64,000 nt of DNA from Blattamonas nauphoetae (Eukaryota > Preaxostyla > Oxymonadida), in NCBI GenBank assembly GCA_033064195.1, contig JARBJD010000194.1:62001-126000 (forward strand), in the 5' to 3' direction. The translations under genes and the position numbers were made by a program. Position 1 is the stretch's first letter. Each line of letters begins with the position of its first letter. Below, in pieces: positions 46,601 through 53,660 of this stretch. Below the pieces are notes generated by a model that made no database searches, was not told where the DNA came from, and saw nothing but the letters and a program-made list of their open reading frames with translations.

Positions 46601-47492
46601 ATGTGTCATATGCTCCTTTCACTGATTCAAAGAGTAATGTCGAGATACTCTCCCTGAGAGTCGTCCGATTAAGTTGTAGACTTGCTAAAACAGATTCCTC
46701 AAAAATCCCTGCGACAACCTCCGTACTCTGAGTGAATACTGTTGAAAGAATCGTGTTTAGAATATGGTCCAGGGCAGAGAAGAGAGACAGAGAGAGTGTA
46801 TCTTGAGAACGATTTTCTTGGGTGAACACAGAATATGCGTGTGATTTTTGGAGTGAAAATCGAAGAATTGACGAAAGAGATTGAATTGCAAGAGGTTTAA
46901 CGGCGTTTGAGGGATGGATAAGGAGTTGAATCCATTCATTTAGAATAGACGGGAAGATTGTCGCTGGATATGGGGAGAGTAATCCAAACAATGACTGGAA
47001 CGTTTCGAACAAAGTCTTTGTGTTTCGTTCATTCAATGAATTTTCCACCGTCTGTCCAACTAGAAGAGGTGTTAGGAGACGAATTGTCTTGAGAAGGAAT
47101 GGATTAAACTCTTCTCGAAGATCTTCTGCAAATGCGAGAAGGATTCTATGAGTATGAGAATGAAGGATATCAATGAGGACAAAAGACAGATGATGAAAAG
47201 GAAGATAAATAGACGAGAATGAGGGAGAATTGGATGGAATGGATCGATTGAGAGAAGCATACCCTAGAAAGACTTCAAAATTGACCATTTCATCTGTATT
47301 CTGGTCTTTTGATTGGGTGAGTGCATTGATAAGTGCTTTGAAAACAGTTTTCTTGTTTCTGAGTAGAAGAGGGAGTGTGGAGCTGATTGGAGTCACAACT
47401 TTGAGAAATTGTCGAAAGGCCTCTGTCTCATCTGCGACTCGAAGAATCTTGAGTGAATCAAGGAAATGAGACTTCTTCAGGTCGGGATTCAT
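34650..47492 (-). CDS. UTP20: UTP20/DRIM, SSU-processome scaffold
   Basis: A single frame of 4,280 codons without introns. UTP20 is a giant helical-repeat protein of the U3 snoRNP/90S pre-ribosome needed for 18S rRNA maturation in the nucleolus. Near the N terminus LLAFAEDLREEFNPFLLKTI matches the UTP20 'LARDLxxDFYP' block. Residues about 2,400-2,470 (LLAMLIKAYPEQFDD, NEDENQDFFACMTHIQQHRH, KAHQLFRKLL) match the DRIM region 'DxDFFENxxHIQxHRRxRAL'. ERVNIDYCASEVIDLAVKEL and EMKKTSGYELFSLVGQLVRK follow in the expected order. It is about 1.5 times longer than human UTP20 (about 2,785), partly through acidic and Lys-rich linkers (for example KKKALKKQKKKEKKLLKKK). The 5' end lies 55 bp from a rearranged duplicate, and a splice-acceptor-like run (TTTTTCTTCTCTCAG) just upstream of the ATG hints that a first exon may exist or have been lost. 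Confidence 0.9.
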   Translation of the reverse strand: MNPDLKKSHFLDSLKILRVADETEAFRQFLKVVTPISSTLPLLLRNKKTVFKALINALTQSKDQNTDEMVNFEVFLGYASLNRSIPSNSPSFSSIYLPFHHLSFVLIDILHSHTHRILLAFAEDLREEFNPFLLKTIRLLTPLLVGQTVENSLNERNTKTLFETFQSLFGLLSPYPATIFPSILNEWIQLLIHPSNAVKPLAIQSLSSILRFSLQKSHAYSVFTQENRSQDTLSLSLFSALDHILNTILSTVFTQSTEVVAGIFEESVLASLQLNRTTLRESISTLLFESVKGAYDTFSFRSSDLVEYLLHILRDSSTRVETGKLPAQTFVKQMEIIHHFLTNMYRHGTLKTLGSIPKHVISNISSAVAQCKSSPSIPKFALLGGSISFLSLILSIRKGEKLGLSIQEIYVFVLQTLFPALADLFAELPSPLVTAVYSLITALIQAIAHHAHHDGFWTRNELVQQPEEDVELNYYFPRKHRTHAAPLKEKQRALLSLNARVEKRFSPSDPSTTAVGLSLDELAKKDPQLAKRLSLYNQTSRTKGLTDLQIQMLQQREVEEIRNEIIEEEMEEDRIEARKRNKSDRISEVISEDESESSDTDHGGYGTGRWGRMTSHRKRKIKTVAVEPAEPSLISTMTSLSECMQYCGNECRLRIVNLLQVAFGFFGVQNLPSPSQPIVCLSFAATLPFLRCLLVLFDDSTKFDLNPLLASFCLTHLKTNQKESLIFAHEASLTIPLVQVQTTPSIQVESTSLLSLIQDLIPSREKIGALATSAQTFPFINTTHSCLVPIRSKHDVYQGESIPTTQSFDELTWASFAFRLINQLWDRQSDDRQVAMLKTKPFHTLDDTDLSLFSSNIARITDTVSQQRLVLFQRLMSFVDQCMDNQTQSSMPSSTQTVMLALSCQALFTASTLILCLLSEDGHFTQPTTQLQALISKCVSLLKTHPTNSIVLHWVTLSLSNIRQCHSSSDPNVRQLIQQFFSSLTLVSADMPLLTNLAPLLSTKDHTLRTTVLTLLCLFTPLPFLTHTATESSEEEEPENKIPEGLSLEEKKKALKKQKKKEKKLLKKKRDLDAADPAPAETSNSFKKTLSDLKLDDFQSLQDESVVPSDNLCSALHACHEIALLAELIVQSTVVADTDTTQRTLEWSNRKKPVVDEESAEMLKDDNNVPSTIRVDQSVWMPFSVSEADLTPLGHLLPIHTIETGIDNSYDASHRLTILLNAIIAQVRSGRIPLAIFDDIDCETGSTSFTPAYSFVLLSFAIGLLSVPMKTIWEPTKELIYTIINSEPSVRSVLRRSSLMLYHTDESSAQTKVIPNPPRLVITTPSTTFSIALVKPKQPQSRISEEQLFFTPITAPPQFAWLSFQIVVETKLKQLQTPPAPYISLPPYSQPIPSLGFKDKFYIETDMLPLVPQSETHQSNLPALFPSEHFPFGVELFPVAGSDGISSALTILGEAGQDWSDVFTQLFGASPALHSPPIILSLVGAICASNSLLFGLRSTQESTFIAELFSILALLNQHSTIFTTLPAATPSPHSTFLLSALSFANATTRTGAGGISEQFGEWLFNVFVGFVRQTYAPLHSDTALLKLTKNSPFEPSSSPSISKKHSAEILLVFLDAFCSFKNPNQIPSSPLLWELLQRLITSTDTAISKKALQCIFNFKIPQIKPYEDQLMSLLDEKQFRNSLSVFSPGTNTTQIIQQEHRLYVIPILERILYGALFRRLHARAHGHSALSVRRSAIFTFLSALPASSELVTIISLLTEPFELCLRRGNPHTTTTRPSTQFSTIDEYTSFLLEELLPTLKTDNSLRFGLTLPVTNSSRQEIAHSFLEFLEGKTDSSIAQFLHTLLSPLSSELSVSVQNGFLNTFVDFVGSMTALVSPYVPFIMTLTSVLLLNAVRFLSTNPADRTEYQSIVQNAFKLLAVLFSDFDHVFDEDSALFADSFAFHAIYASIQFFYINHSGEDKQLSQPFTPNLLKLFAALTKKPVLCVTFISFDVPERHSLFSTLVWMITGFLPQNMEKKHISSDQAKTADSCVTVIENIFSCALAPIIQSPEMGALSELDQSVSDQVVPVLTKTLPSLLSEFSQLLSILLPPPSSSSASVRVSPLAHRVLSLVAICALLSEENPKAQQDLATLLLSVLPSTPHTLKTDLLVCYGCLLPTVSAEVLLSTHSSSLAQLFTSIPPLYGSLGMERTLFIREKNTDKKPKKEVFFGDDQSFGQRHLRTIVKHFHKQKLSTANNDVVLPDLFTNARQQLCATIKVLTAIVSKQFSDNNLIKSTANFISNFASNVNRMDPNLRDEPDVTSRLDAYNTLITSFSRLARGENDHLQKEAFGEPLLRGLLSILYIQTTGDLLCPDVQIRRQAFETASSTVLTATRFKTEGRPELSNTLLNIYTKATKDNINNKTMDFRNTHLKLLAMLIKAYPEQFDDLQGLLNEDENQDFFACMTHIQQHRHIKAHQLFRKLLKQAELRSKSEMLVDKEEDETDKEEEEEESEEERSQQPVVAMTVNHLTSYFVPLFTQQVLEGSQSDGSFNISAQAQETLKMVAAKLTWKPYSQTLLSLILNISRKPQKEKQYTSLVTLWMDAFPFSKSDLTDKKISMLSQQILPPLISLAEKLDPAVSTLSSFESNEVTTVQNGVASDVLHTSVLIPTLHSEKKAAETDMSSTAAKRIGLSRLDTAAATAKLLKRIGSPQLVSLHLPKIVLLLAQHLKSRDEDVRGAVRKTFISIVSTFGSLYFGFILQELRRTLTRGYQVHVLTFTVKQMLAHLVQNAGKDGLVPIERVNIDYCASEVIDLAVKELFGRQSEEKDVKQLANRFSEMKKTSGYELFSLVGQLVRKFELVKDTVSRLGDLCVEVQDAKIIARVRECFTRLSSGLALNVVIMSNTQISQAHSEHSNSREMLNFVLDSIYTVFGRKSQKEIAPLLPQELSAWLVHFHRWEEQRKTVSKLWDRMTDEQEGPSENTIVLESAMPSEDEEGTSFNTDTRTEFVTPSTQMVIDETTGSVRFVHNKRFDTKEYNAQPERGDAGEKESKQRPSKKPKEKAKVIETGPRKLTAQDLMLVPPEPPRQGTIKVASVPNAKRQQIRNENVCEFALGLLKVFLKRNKFELASKDVTETLRELPDEEQGPTEMTLTQQTLKENWNQYFFDTPSLTIDELGLGVLPGLVLVIKKKHSDELTTLALKCCVSIFRLNLPPVPHNRTIDIVHTSLCRECTIPLAILPKLSERVSENETESSTLLRTLLSSDSGQQQTIKLVQVDPFVCTAVKLHRYIHLGRKQLCSPLFQLLEQTRTSSSPIEGTALIQATYSAIASLTNTHATMVESIADENQTWSLILNLDGPVTSSAKLLFTDHQLTLLVNTVRFDIMDTFGKSTSAAQLYQKQNTIRNEKVKRQTAVLQLLGALLSLKVISTEMYDLMSEVADLMLIGSSEIRKRLSDCYLTFLLTYPLTDARLQHHLTRLLKSVSHPLAEVRLSCCECIRQLITRFPIQFLQNQSGIIFLTLAAQIPHEHYEAPLATIQSGVSLLLSRCPTKQLEDSVKYIRTWISSPFETVEGQQNKQMSTTGSVALHLLPLFIVVLGSTEEQRKSLSSSGIGRPYNIHKTDLFVQSQALPCIPSVNLYTVDADSQPILSITLPDWVTLSSPNAAPETWHSDATRLLKKEVFPLFENVSSQICDVLISSLTEAEKSLGKQSNEAFKQFKNEVRNLSQLERDIEDAMSGEHKRTSVIVSKRKLAMAEEDEDTSIQKQKRDQDEDSEEAMESEKETIDNDQSGEDDGEDEEDADKAQLTTKQDKINEISDPIVRHFLRLPADSQFELFPRLPPAMRVVVSQFLNDNQDDSDGLDTSSGLLSFSPTAFSLIPNTISILDRFIDILSSFLVASSSGSVSLSSLFEKAPNAISVLCQAFRSARTLTSAIRFRLVVLLNHFVQHIQQVLSDSRASRLREQLLDNLVDIAQTLLIVLKQTPEFANINRNPEMPKFSTSYTSSGKKKRFDKHKAQRTEDEDDSDMSETASVPVSSSLNFSAKLRALLTKREEAKDSIVFLHHQCIYSNGTNDLIGAELDQYTSLVSQLSTTTLNLLHTFNVPLRDDAATTTTGEEEEEGTKEKGASSMSELFVRRMCRMALPRQNIRRSVIVTATLLSFTRSVADIAKQQLGATDQAPIRTTRKVQKHTQKGTLIAVADRTEAVEIQPHTEIFQRLFGHYQPHIMTALGKCGEWLGWHRAQEEEKLKSIIQRRKHGQSELFRRRKILTPEEKQFNSYVGQLTANVDSLSSVLNALTHFT

Positions 47493-47546
47493 GGAGTTTT
47501 GCTGAGAGAAGAAAAATGGTGGAATTGATCTTGAAAAAAAATGCTT

Positions 47547-48049
47547 GATTCAAGACAGAGGGTCGACCTGAACTCTCGAACACCCTCCTGAACATATACA
47601 CAAAGGCGACCAAAGACAACATCAACAACAAAACGATGGATTTCAGGAACACTCACCTCAAACTCCTTGCAATGCTTATCAAGGCATATCCGGACCAATT
47701 TGATGATTTGCAGGGCCTGCTCAACGAGGACGAAAATCAGGACTTCTTTGCGTGCATGACACACATCCAGCAGCACCGACACATTAAAGCACATCAATTG
47801 TTCAGGAAACTTTTGAAGCAATCAGAATTAAAGCCAAAATCGGAAATGTTGGTGGATAAAGACGCGGATGATGCCGACGAAGAAGAGGAGGAAGAAGAAA
47901 GTGAGGAAGAAAGGCCACAGCAGACAGTGGTGGCAATGACAGTGAACCATCTGACAAGCTATTTTGTTCCTCTCTTCACACAGCATTTGCTGGAAGGCAG
48001 CCAATCTGATGGGTCATTCAATATCTCTGCTCAGGCTCAGGAGACTCTG
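47547..48049 (+). pseudogene. Inverted 503-bp copy of an internal UTP20 segment
   Basis: This stretch reads on the plus strand as MDFRNTHLKLLAMLIKAYPD, NEDENQDFFACMTHIQQHRH and so on to SDGSFNISAQAQETL. It corresponds to 39870-40372 on the minus strand of UTP20 (about residues 2,374-2,541). Both copies are 503 bp, and I see no indels. The frame is kept, with a handful of replacements (PEQF to PDQF; QAELRSK to QSELKPK; KEEDETDKEE to KDADDADEEE; QQVLEGS to QHLLEGS). Homology stops abruptly on both sides: on the left at GATTCAAGACAG, on the right after GAGACTCTG. There is no start context or continuing domain, so it is a duplicated fragment in inverted orientation to its parent, not a gene. Confidence 0.93.
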
Positions 48050-49320
48050 TTTATGTGTGTGGATACCAAAAGAAAAGCAGACTCTCAGCATCTCCAGTAC
48101 CAACCTTCCCAACAATCTTCATTCTCTCGTCGGGACTGTCTATAGTTCATCAGCGTTTTCAACTAAAGTTCATCAGAGACCCATATCATGGCAATGAGGG
48201 ATCCGGTTGACTATCAAAGATCAGCTCCAACCAAATCGAATCAATGAATAATGAAGAAACGGGCGGGGCAGTTGTAGAAAGTGCAGTGACAGTCTCAACA
48301 GACTCAGTCCCCTCTCGTCCAACGAGAAGATCGTATCTTGTCTAAGTGGTATCGTCTGTTTTAGAAGAGCAAATAGAGGCTCCATGGAAAGTGCAGCGAG
48401 ATCGATCGCTTCAGCGAAGAGGAGTGAGCCAGTTCCATTTGATATGATCCTGTCGAAGTATGGGTCAAATGAAGCTGATTGACGATCGAGGCAGCGATAG
48501 TCAGCTTGCCTTCTCCAACCACTTCGACACAACGAGAAGACAAACTCACCTGACGAGACAAGGAAGCTGGTCAAGCTGAGTGTTGAAGATTGAGCTCTCA
48601 CAACGATTTGTGAGGGAAGGAAACGGTGTTGAAGATTCTGCTTTTGGAGCCGAGCGGAAAGAGGTCAGAGGAGAAAAGGAAGAGTCTCGCGATGATCGCT
48701 GAGAAAGAGAGAGAGTGGAAGAGGAGAGACTCCAAAATGGGATGAAAGGGCACGAGCGAGAGAGGATTACTGAAATCAATACTCTTCGGGACGATGTGAC
48801 GGTTTTGGATGAATAAGTTCAGAGATGCAGACAGTTTCAAGCTGCCAAACAGAATGCATTGGACACCAACATCAACACATCATTGCCACAACGAGTCACA
48901 GGAACAGGACACCTCGCAGGAAGACCTCCTGTTCATTCTGAAAACGTAACGGAAAAGACAGGAACGCTTGCGGGCTTAAGAAGATGCTCCACGGCGTCGA
49001 GAAAGTGCATAACGAAGGAGAAGAGAAGCAGGGAAGCGGAAGAGAGGCAACGACTGCAAATGGCGGAGGAGGAGCGGAGGTGGCGAGAGGAAGAAGAGTG
49101 GTGGCGGAGAGAAGCAGGAAGAAAGTGGAAAAGGGGAGGAGAAAACATGATGAAGAAGGATTGAGAGAGCTGAAATGATGAGATCTCCCTCAAACTCTTT
49201 CAATCAACTTGTCAAAAGACTCACATTTCATCCACCTCTCTTTTGTACATTCTTTGAAAAGATTTCGCTTTCATTTCTTGTCTGAACAACAAAAACAGTC
49301 CTAAAATGCAAGATTATCGC
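48050..49320. other. Gene-poor stretch with broken coding-like remnants
   Basis: No complete gene is visible over 1.3 kb. The plus strand holds coding-like runs broken by stops: around 48370-48480 (MESAARSIASAKRSEPVPFD) and 48859-49164, a 101-codon frame ending in a highly charged RR/EE-rich stretch (EERQRLQMAEEERRWREEEE). The charged end resembles the cytosolic tails of the large surface proteins whose pieces lie at 51.8-53.7 kb, and the DNA just after it is repeated there. I infer a decayed member of the same family, but no diagnostic domain survives. Confidence 0.4.
49148..49296 (+). repeat. Direct repeat, copy A (3' tail of a dispersed family)
   Basis: About 150 bp from ATGATGAAGAAGGATTGAGA to TCTTGTCTGAACAACAAAAA is repeated at 53726-53875 in the same orientation, by eye roughly 80-85 percent identical with one or two small indels. 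Both copies follow a charged coding remnant and include the block GATGAGATCTCCCTCAAACT. This looks like the end and 3' flank shared by two decayed members of one gene family. Confidence 0.75.
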
Positions 49321-49377
49321 AAAATATGTTCAAAATGAAGAACAAAAAACATCATAAACAAGAGAAAGTGACGCAAA

Positions 49378-51292
49378 TTATCTCTCTACTTCAGGAGCGT
49401 TTTCATCAGCTTCTTCTTCATGAACACGTTCATCAGCAACATTTTCAGCATCATCGTTCGGTTGAACAGGCTGTTGTTCTGCTGGAGGAGCTGGAGGAGC
49501 TGGCGGTGCTTTGAAGAAGAGGCCAGAGTCATAATCCGGGAGGAGAATGAGAAAGAATGAGAGAATCCAGGTTAAGACGCGTGTGAGGATGTTTGAATGG
49601 GGATTGAACGGAAATCGATGTGGGACCTTAGAGAAAGACGTTGATTGACATAAAAGAGATGATACCTTTCCGACACGAAGTCTATATCGATTGATAAGGG
49701 CAAATGCATCCATCACAGCAATAGAAAGCACAAATATGATGAATGAATATCCAAGGAGATTGTTTTCGTGGAGTAGTCCGACGAGATTGCGTGTGATAAT
49801 CAGAATCGCCGACATGTGGATAAAAATAGCTGTGATTACTAAAATGTTCGACAAAATAGGTTGTGGGACAAAGAAGGTGACATACGATCTGCGAGCTGAG
49901 CTCGGTTTTCTTGTTGAAGTCGAGCTTGCTGTCTTTGGCGTTCCTCCTCCGCTTCTTGATCTTGTTGCTGCTGTTGAGCATTGTCCTCTCCTTGTCCGGG
50001 CTGGGCAGTGTTTCTTTCCAAGGCCTCCTTCAGATTCACAATCTCTTGGAGTCGTTCAGCATATTGAGTGTTCTGGCACGATGAAAGGAATCATGACTGA
50101 AAATAGGTCTTGAAAGCAAACCAACTTTTGGACACGGTTAAACTGAGATACAGCTGAGTGGATGACAGATGTGAGTGAGACGATCATCATGAAAGTGACG
50201 AGGAGTTTTGGCTGAGTGCTTGTCACAAAAGCTGCTGTTACAACAGCAAGAATAACAAAGAGGAATAATGTCATGTAGAATCCAAAGTTCAGAAGAACAA
50301 TCTTCTTTTTCAGTTGTTTGAGAGACGTCGCCTTTTCAGTGATCGTTGCTTGGAGTGCTGGATCTTCATTTTGTGTAGTTGCCTGATCTTGGGTGAATCG
50401 TGCTTTCAGCTGCGTGTTCAATGTGTTGAGACGGTCGAGAAGTTCTGTAAGCTCAGGTTCTGAGAGTGATGTTCCATTTTCGGAATTCGGAGACTGATCT
50501 AGATCTTTGTCGAGAATATTTGCGAGAATTGTTTTGATTTCTTCAATTTGGTCATTGATATGTGCAATGTCTGGGAGTGAGTCGTTCTGTTGATCAGGTA
50601 TCGGCGTCTGTTGGATGCTGAAATTGTCTGGGATTTCTTGGACATCTGGAACAGGAATCCGTGGGAGAGATTCGGCTGTTGGCTGCCGAGGAACTTCTTT
50701 TGGTTGGTTCAGAGAAATGACGGCCTGTTCCGGGGTCATCCCCAATCTTCTCAATTGGAGAAGGTTGAAGACAGTGGAATGTTGTTGAGGTGTTTGATCT
50801 GTTTCAAATGGGAGAAATGAGGAATTTGAGGGAGTAGTTGGGTTGAAAGGAGTGGACGAAATGGCTGGACGTGAAACGGTGGGCTATCAATGAATAGATT
50901 GATGGAGGCACAATAAAACGTAAAAGAAAGAAACCTTCACAAAGACAGATGGACTCTGAACATTTGTAGATGAATCCGACTGAGTGGCGGTTGGTTGTGG
51001 CTGGATTAGGGAAAAGACAACTTGATGATGTGAAAATGAAGAGACAGACAATTTCAGCTGTTGCAAATAAAACGAGAGATGTGTCGTTGGGAGAGGGAAG
51101 AAGAGTGGCAATTGTTTGACTTGGCTGGAGGATATTACCTTGGTACCTCAGCGTGATGGAGAGAGCTTGTGAATAGGAGTCGGACTTATTTTGAAGTGCT
51201 GATATGATCTCTGAGATGTGGGTATGGGATGAAAACAACCCCAGGGGGAGATCGGGCGCATCAAAGGTCCTGATGATTATCGAAATGGACAT
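49378..51292 (-). CDS. HERP-like ER membrane protein with N-terminal ubiquitin-like domain
   Basis: The ATG at 51292 starts MSISIIIRTFDAPDLPLG, a ubiquitin-like fold (beta-hairpin, helix HISEIISALQNK, then ITLRYQGNILQPSQTIATLL, ending TSLVLFATAE). Short introns lead to a Pro/Thr/Gln linker and FNLLQLRRLGMTPEQAVISL. A coiled region (NDQIEEIKTILANILDKDL) is followed by hydrophobic spans FGFYMTLFLFVILAVVTAAF and LLVTFMMIVSLTSVIHSAV, a Gln-rich charged loop, and two more spans (ILIITRNLVGLL.., YSFIIFVLSIAVMDAFALI). The end, VPHRFPFNPHSNILTRVLTW then ILSFFLILLPDYDSG, resembles the conserved 'GWFPFR...FFASLLPE' end of HERP/HERPUD proteins that recruit factors to the HRD1 ERAD ligase. The family call rests on architecture plus that motif and is tentative. 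It is the only intact-looking gene right of 47.5 kb. Confidence 0.6.
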
Positions 51293-51403
51293 TGACAGGT
51301 CTCGATCAAACCAGGATTTTTTATTGAGTCGATTCGTGATTCTGTTGGGAAAGATAAAACACTTCAAAGGGTATTGTTTTGACATCATCATCATCTTCTC
51401 TCA

Positions 51404-51790
51404 GCTACACTGGATGATGGAGGTGAAGGAGCAGATGACAGTTTTCGTGTTCTGTTCTCAGTTCTTCACTGTTTTCATCGACATTTCTAGCTGGCATACA
51501 CTTGGGAGATATCACGAGTGCTATTACGAAGAAAGACTTCCTACATTCTTTCAACCCTATGGAGAGATTCTCGACGTGACCCTCCGACTCACACAATCGT
51601 CTGGAAAACGCCAGGGCTTTGGTTTTGTCTATTTCCGGTACCCACATTCTGTTTCAAGCTACCTACGAGACAATGTGAAATGTGTATCGTATTTTTCCAT
51701 ACCTTATTCTGCAGGTCATCAAAGGGATCACCATCCGTGTTTCTCGAGCAATAATAAACAAAACTATCTTTATCAATGGGATATGTTGTG
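51404..51790 (+). pseudogene. RRM-containing fragment
   Basis: A 195-codon open stretch contains LPTFFQPYGEILDVTLRLTQ followed by KRQGFGFVYFRYP. The second string fits the RNP1 motif of RNA-recognition motifs ([RK]-G-[FY]-[GA]-[FY]-[IVL]-x-[FY]), and the first the beta1-helix1-beta2 part. The RNP2 strand is unclear, and the homology ends near 51670 without a complete fold. It runs straight into surface-protein remnants, so I treat it as a broken piece. A functional short RRM gene with unseen introns cannot be excluded. Confidence 0.5.
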
Positions 51791-51829
51791 AATTCTGGAG
51801 TATCAGCTCGAGTTCCATTCACTCCTCGT

Positions 51830-52423
51830 TTTGACTCAACTTCATTCAAGTTTTGGAGCAATCTGAGTACGAGCTGCGTGGTTGTACTTGGTGGGAGTGA
51901 TCTTGTGAAAGGATTATCCACTGTAGTGATGAAGGACAAGTGAGTATTGGGAGTCTTCACGGAGGAGACGCAAAACAAACGTCACTTTATTTCATCCCAA
52001 CTCTCACTTGGAAGTCCACATCCTCTTTCAACAAGAAGGACAAGACATTCACACTCGAAATGACAGGAACGACATTGATTCCATGTGATGTGTTTCTGGA
52101 AGTGTTTGTAGTGTCCAACGACAAGACAGATGGAAGTACTAAGGAAGTCAAACAGGATCTGGACACCACAACTTCCTTCACCGATTCATCGATCTTGCTC
52201 TCGCAGACACAATCATTTCTCTCGTCTCTGGATTCGTCACTGGAAAAGGGAGGTCGGTTCATTTTTTGGTGAGAATGAACGAAGCACTGAATCATTCCTG
52301 ATCCAAGCGAACTCACTGGAACGGAGAGCACAATCGGTGAAAGAGAACATGAAATGGTGGCTTCCGTTGGTGAGTGTTTTGGGAGTATCTCTCATTCTAC
52401 TGATAGTGATTGTGTTCGTATGA
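51830..52423 (+). pseudogene. C-terminal fragment of a large surface protein, with membrane anchor
   Basis: Successive pieces in changing frames: VVVLGGSDLVKGLSTVVMKD (about 51875-51940), then LHGGDAKQTSLYFIPTLTW, KTFTLEMTGTTLIPCDVFLE, VFVVSNDK (51955-52270), then ESFLIQANSLERRAQSVKEN and a clear transmembrane segment KWWLPLVSVLGVSLILLIVI ending at a stop near 52423. Ectodomain beta-strands followed by one hydrophobic anchor match the ends of multi-copy oxymonad surface proteins as I recall them. At least two frame changes separate the pieces, so it is not expressed as one chain unless introns are present. The function of the family is unknown. Confidence 0.55.
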
Positions 52424-53062
52424 TGACAACGAAGAAAGACCACTTCGACAAATCAATCACTGGCCTCACAGAAAGAACTGGACTGTGTGGACGAGATAAA
52501 GATTGAAGTGAAGGAGGAGCTTGGATATGGCACTGATGTGCATGTGATGAGAAATAAATCGACCTACACAAGTCTGAAGGCTGTGGATGAGAAGTCAGAA
52601 ACGGCTCGATGCAGCACATCACACGAATCAGCAATGAATGGCTCTGGAGTGGAGATGATCGCCATGATCCGATTCAACGAGCAAAACGGGAAAATAAAAG
52701 AGGTGATGGGGAGCAAGATGGACACGCTGTTCAACAGACTCTACAATCCACTTCATACCCCTCTTCGAAACAGGAGGAGAGTGAGTTGGGAGCTTGGACG
52801 TGGGTTGATAAAAATTGCTTCGAAAGACAAGAATTCGATGATTCTTGGCTTTATTTCGCCTCATCTGATCATATTCGAATTGTGCTCTCATCGACAGGTT
52901 CATTCGCACTCGAAGGAGGCACATCATTCACAACATGTTCAGCCACTGAGTATGGATTGGCAGTGTTTTGTGGAAACATCGTCTCTGGCATATGTCATCT
53001 CCGAAACATGCATGGTCATCCTCGCACCTATCCCTCTCACTCCAACTGCTGCCTTGCTGGAC

Positions 53063-53360
53063 AAGCATCGAGGATGGAACACAGCGAACAAATCTGATGT
53101 TGTTCCTCTTGTGCTCTTCTTCGCTGAAGTCGGATCGTCACGATTTGCGAGTTCGAGTGGGTCTGATGGCGAACTGTGTGGCTTCTATGTTTATCCTTGT
53201 TCGTCACTGAGCACGCTTCAGATCCGACTGGCAGCGAATGGCTCGAAAACGGAAGGAAAACTCAATCCGATCACAATCGAACTCCAAACGGCACTTGACC
53301 ATTCAACACCTTTTTCGTGTGGAGGGCATAAAGCGGCGATTACTGGAAACACAATCACAT
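53063..53360 (+). repeat. Tandem duplication unit 1 within surface-protein remnant
   Basis: The words GGATGGAACACAGCGAACA, CTTGTTCGTCACTGAGCACG and TTTTTCGTGTGGAGGGCATA occur here in order and again, in the same order, at 53512-53660 (GGATGAAACACAGCGAACA, CTTGCTCGTCACTGAGCACA, TTTTTCGTGTGGAGGGCATA). The first unit is longer, so the second has internal deletions. Confidence 0.7.
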
Positions 53361-53511
53361 TCTCGAAGACGGGTCAGTTCACAACTTTCTCAATCGACTC
53401 TGTCATCACTCTCTCATCGCTGACCATCCTCTTCGCTTCTTCACAGACCCAACCAGCCATTTCTATTTCAACAGGATCGATTGTGGTATCCGATTGCACA
53501 ATCGGGAAAGG

Positions 53512-53660
53512 ACATGCATTGCGGATGAAACACAGCGAACACATCCGACGCTATCTATCGCATCCTTGCTCGTCACTGAGCACAGTTCAGACCCCACTCG
53601 AGCAATCGTGGCCTTTTTCGTGTGGAGGGCATAAAGCGACAATCGCAGGAAACACAATCA
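53512..53660 (+). repeat. Tandem duplication unit 2 (shortened)
   Basis: Second, shorter copy of the unit at 53063-53360, about 450 bp downstream, keeping the same three landmark words in order and ending with GGAAACACAATCA, as does the first copy. Confidence 0.7.

Noticed and set aside
47489-47821. Minus-strand 110-codon frame over the UTP20 duplicate
   Set aside because: It is the antisense of the duplicated segment; the sense strand matches UTP20.
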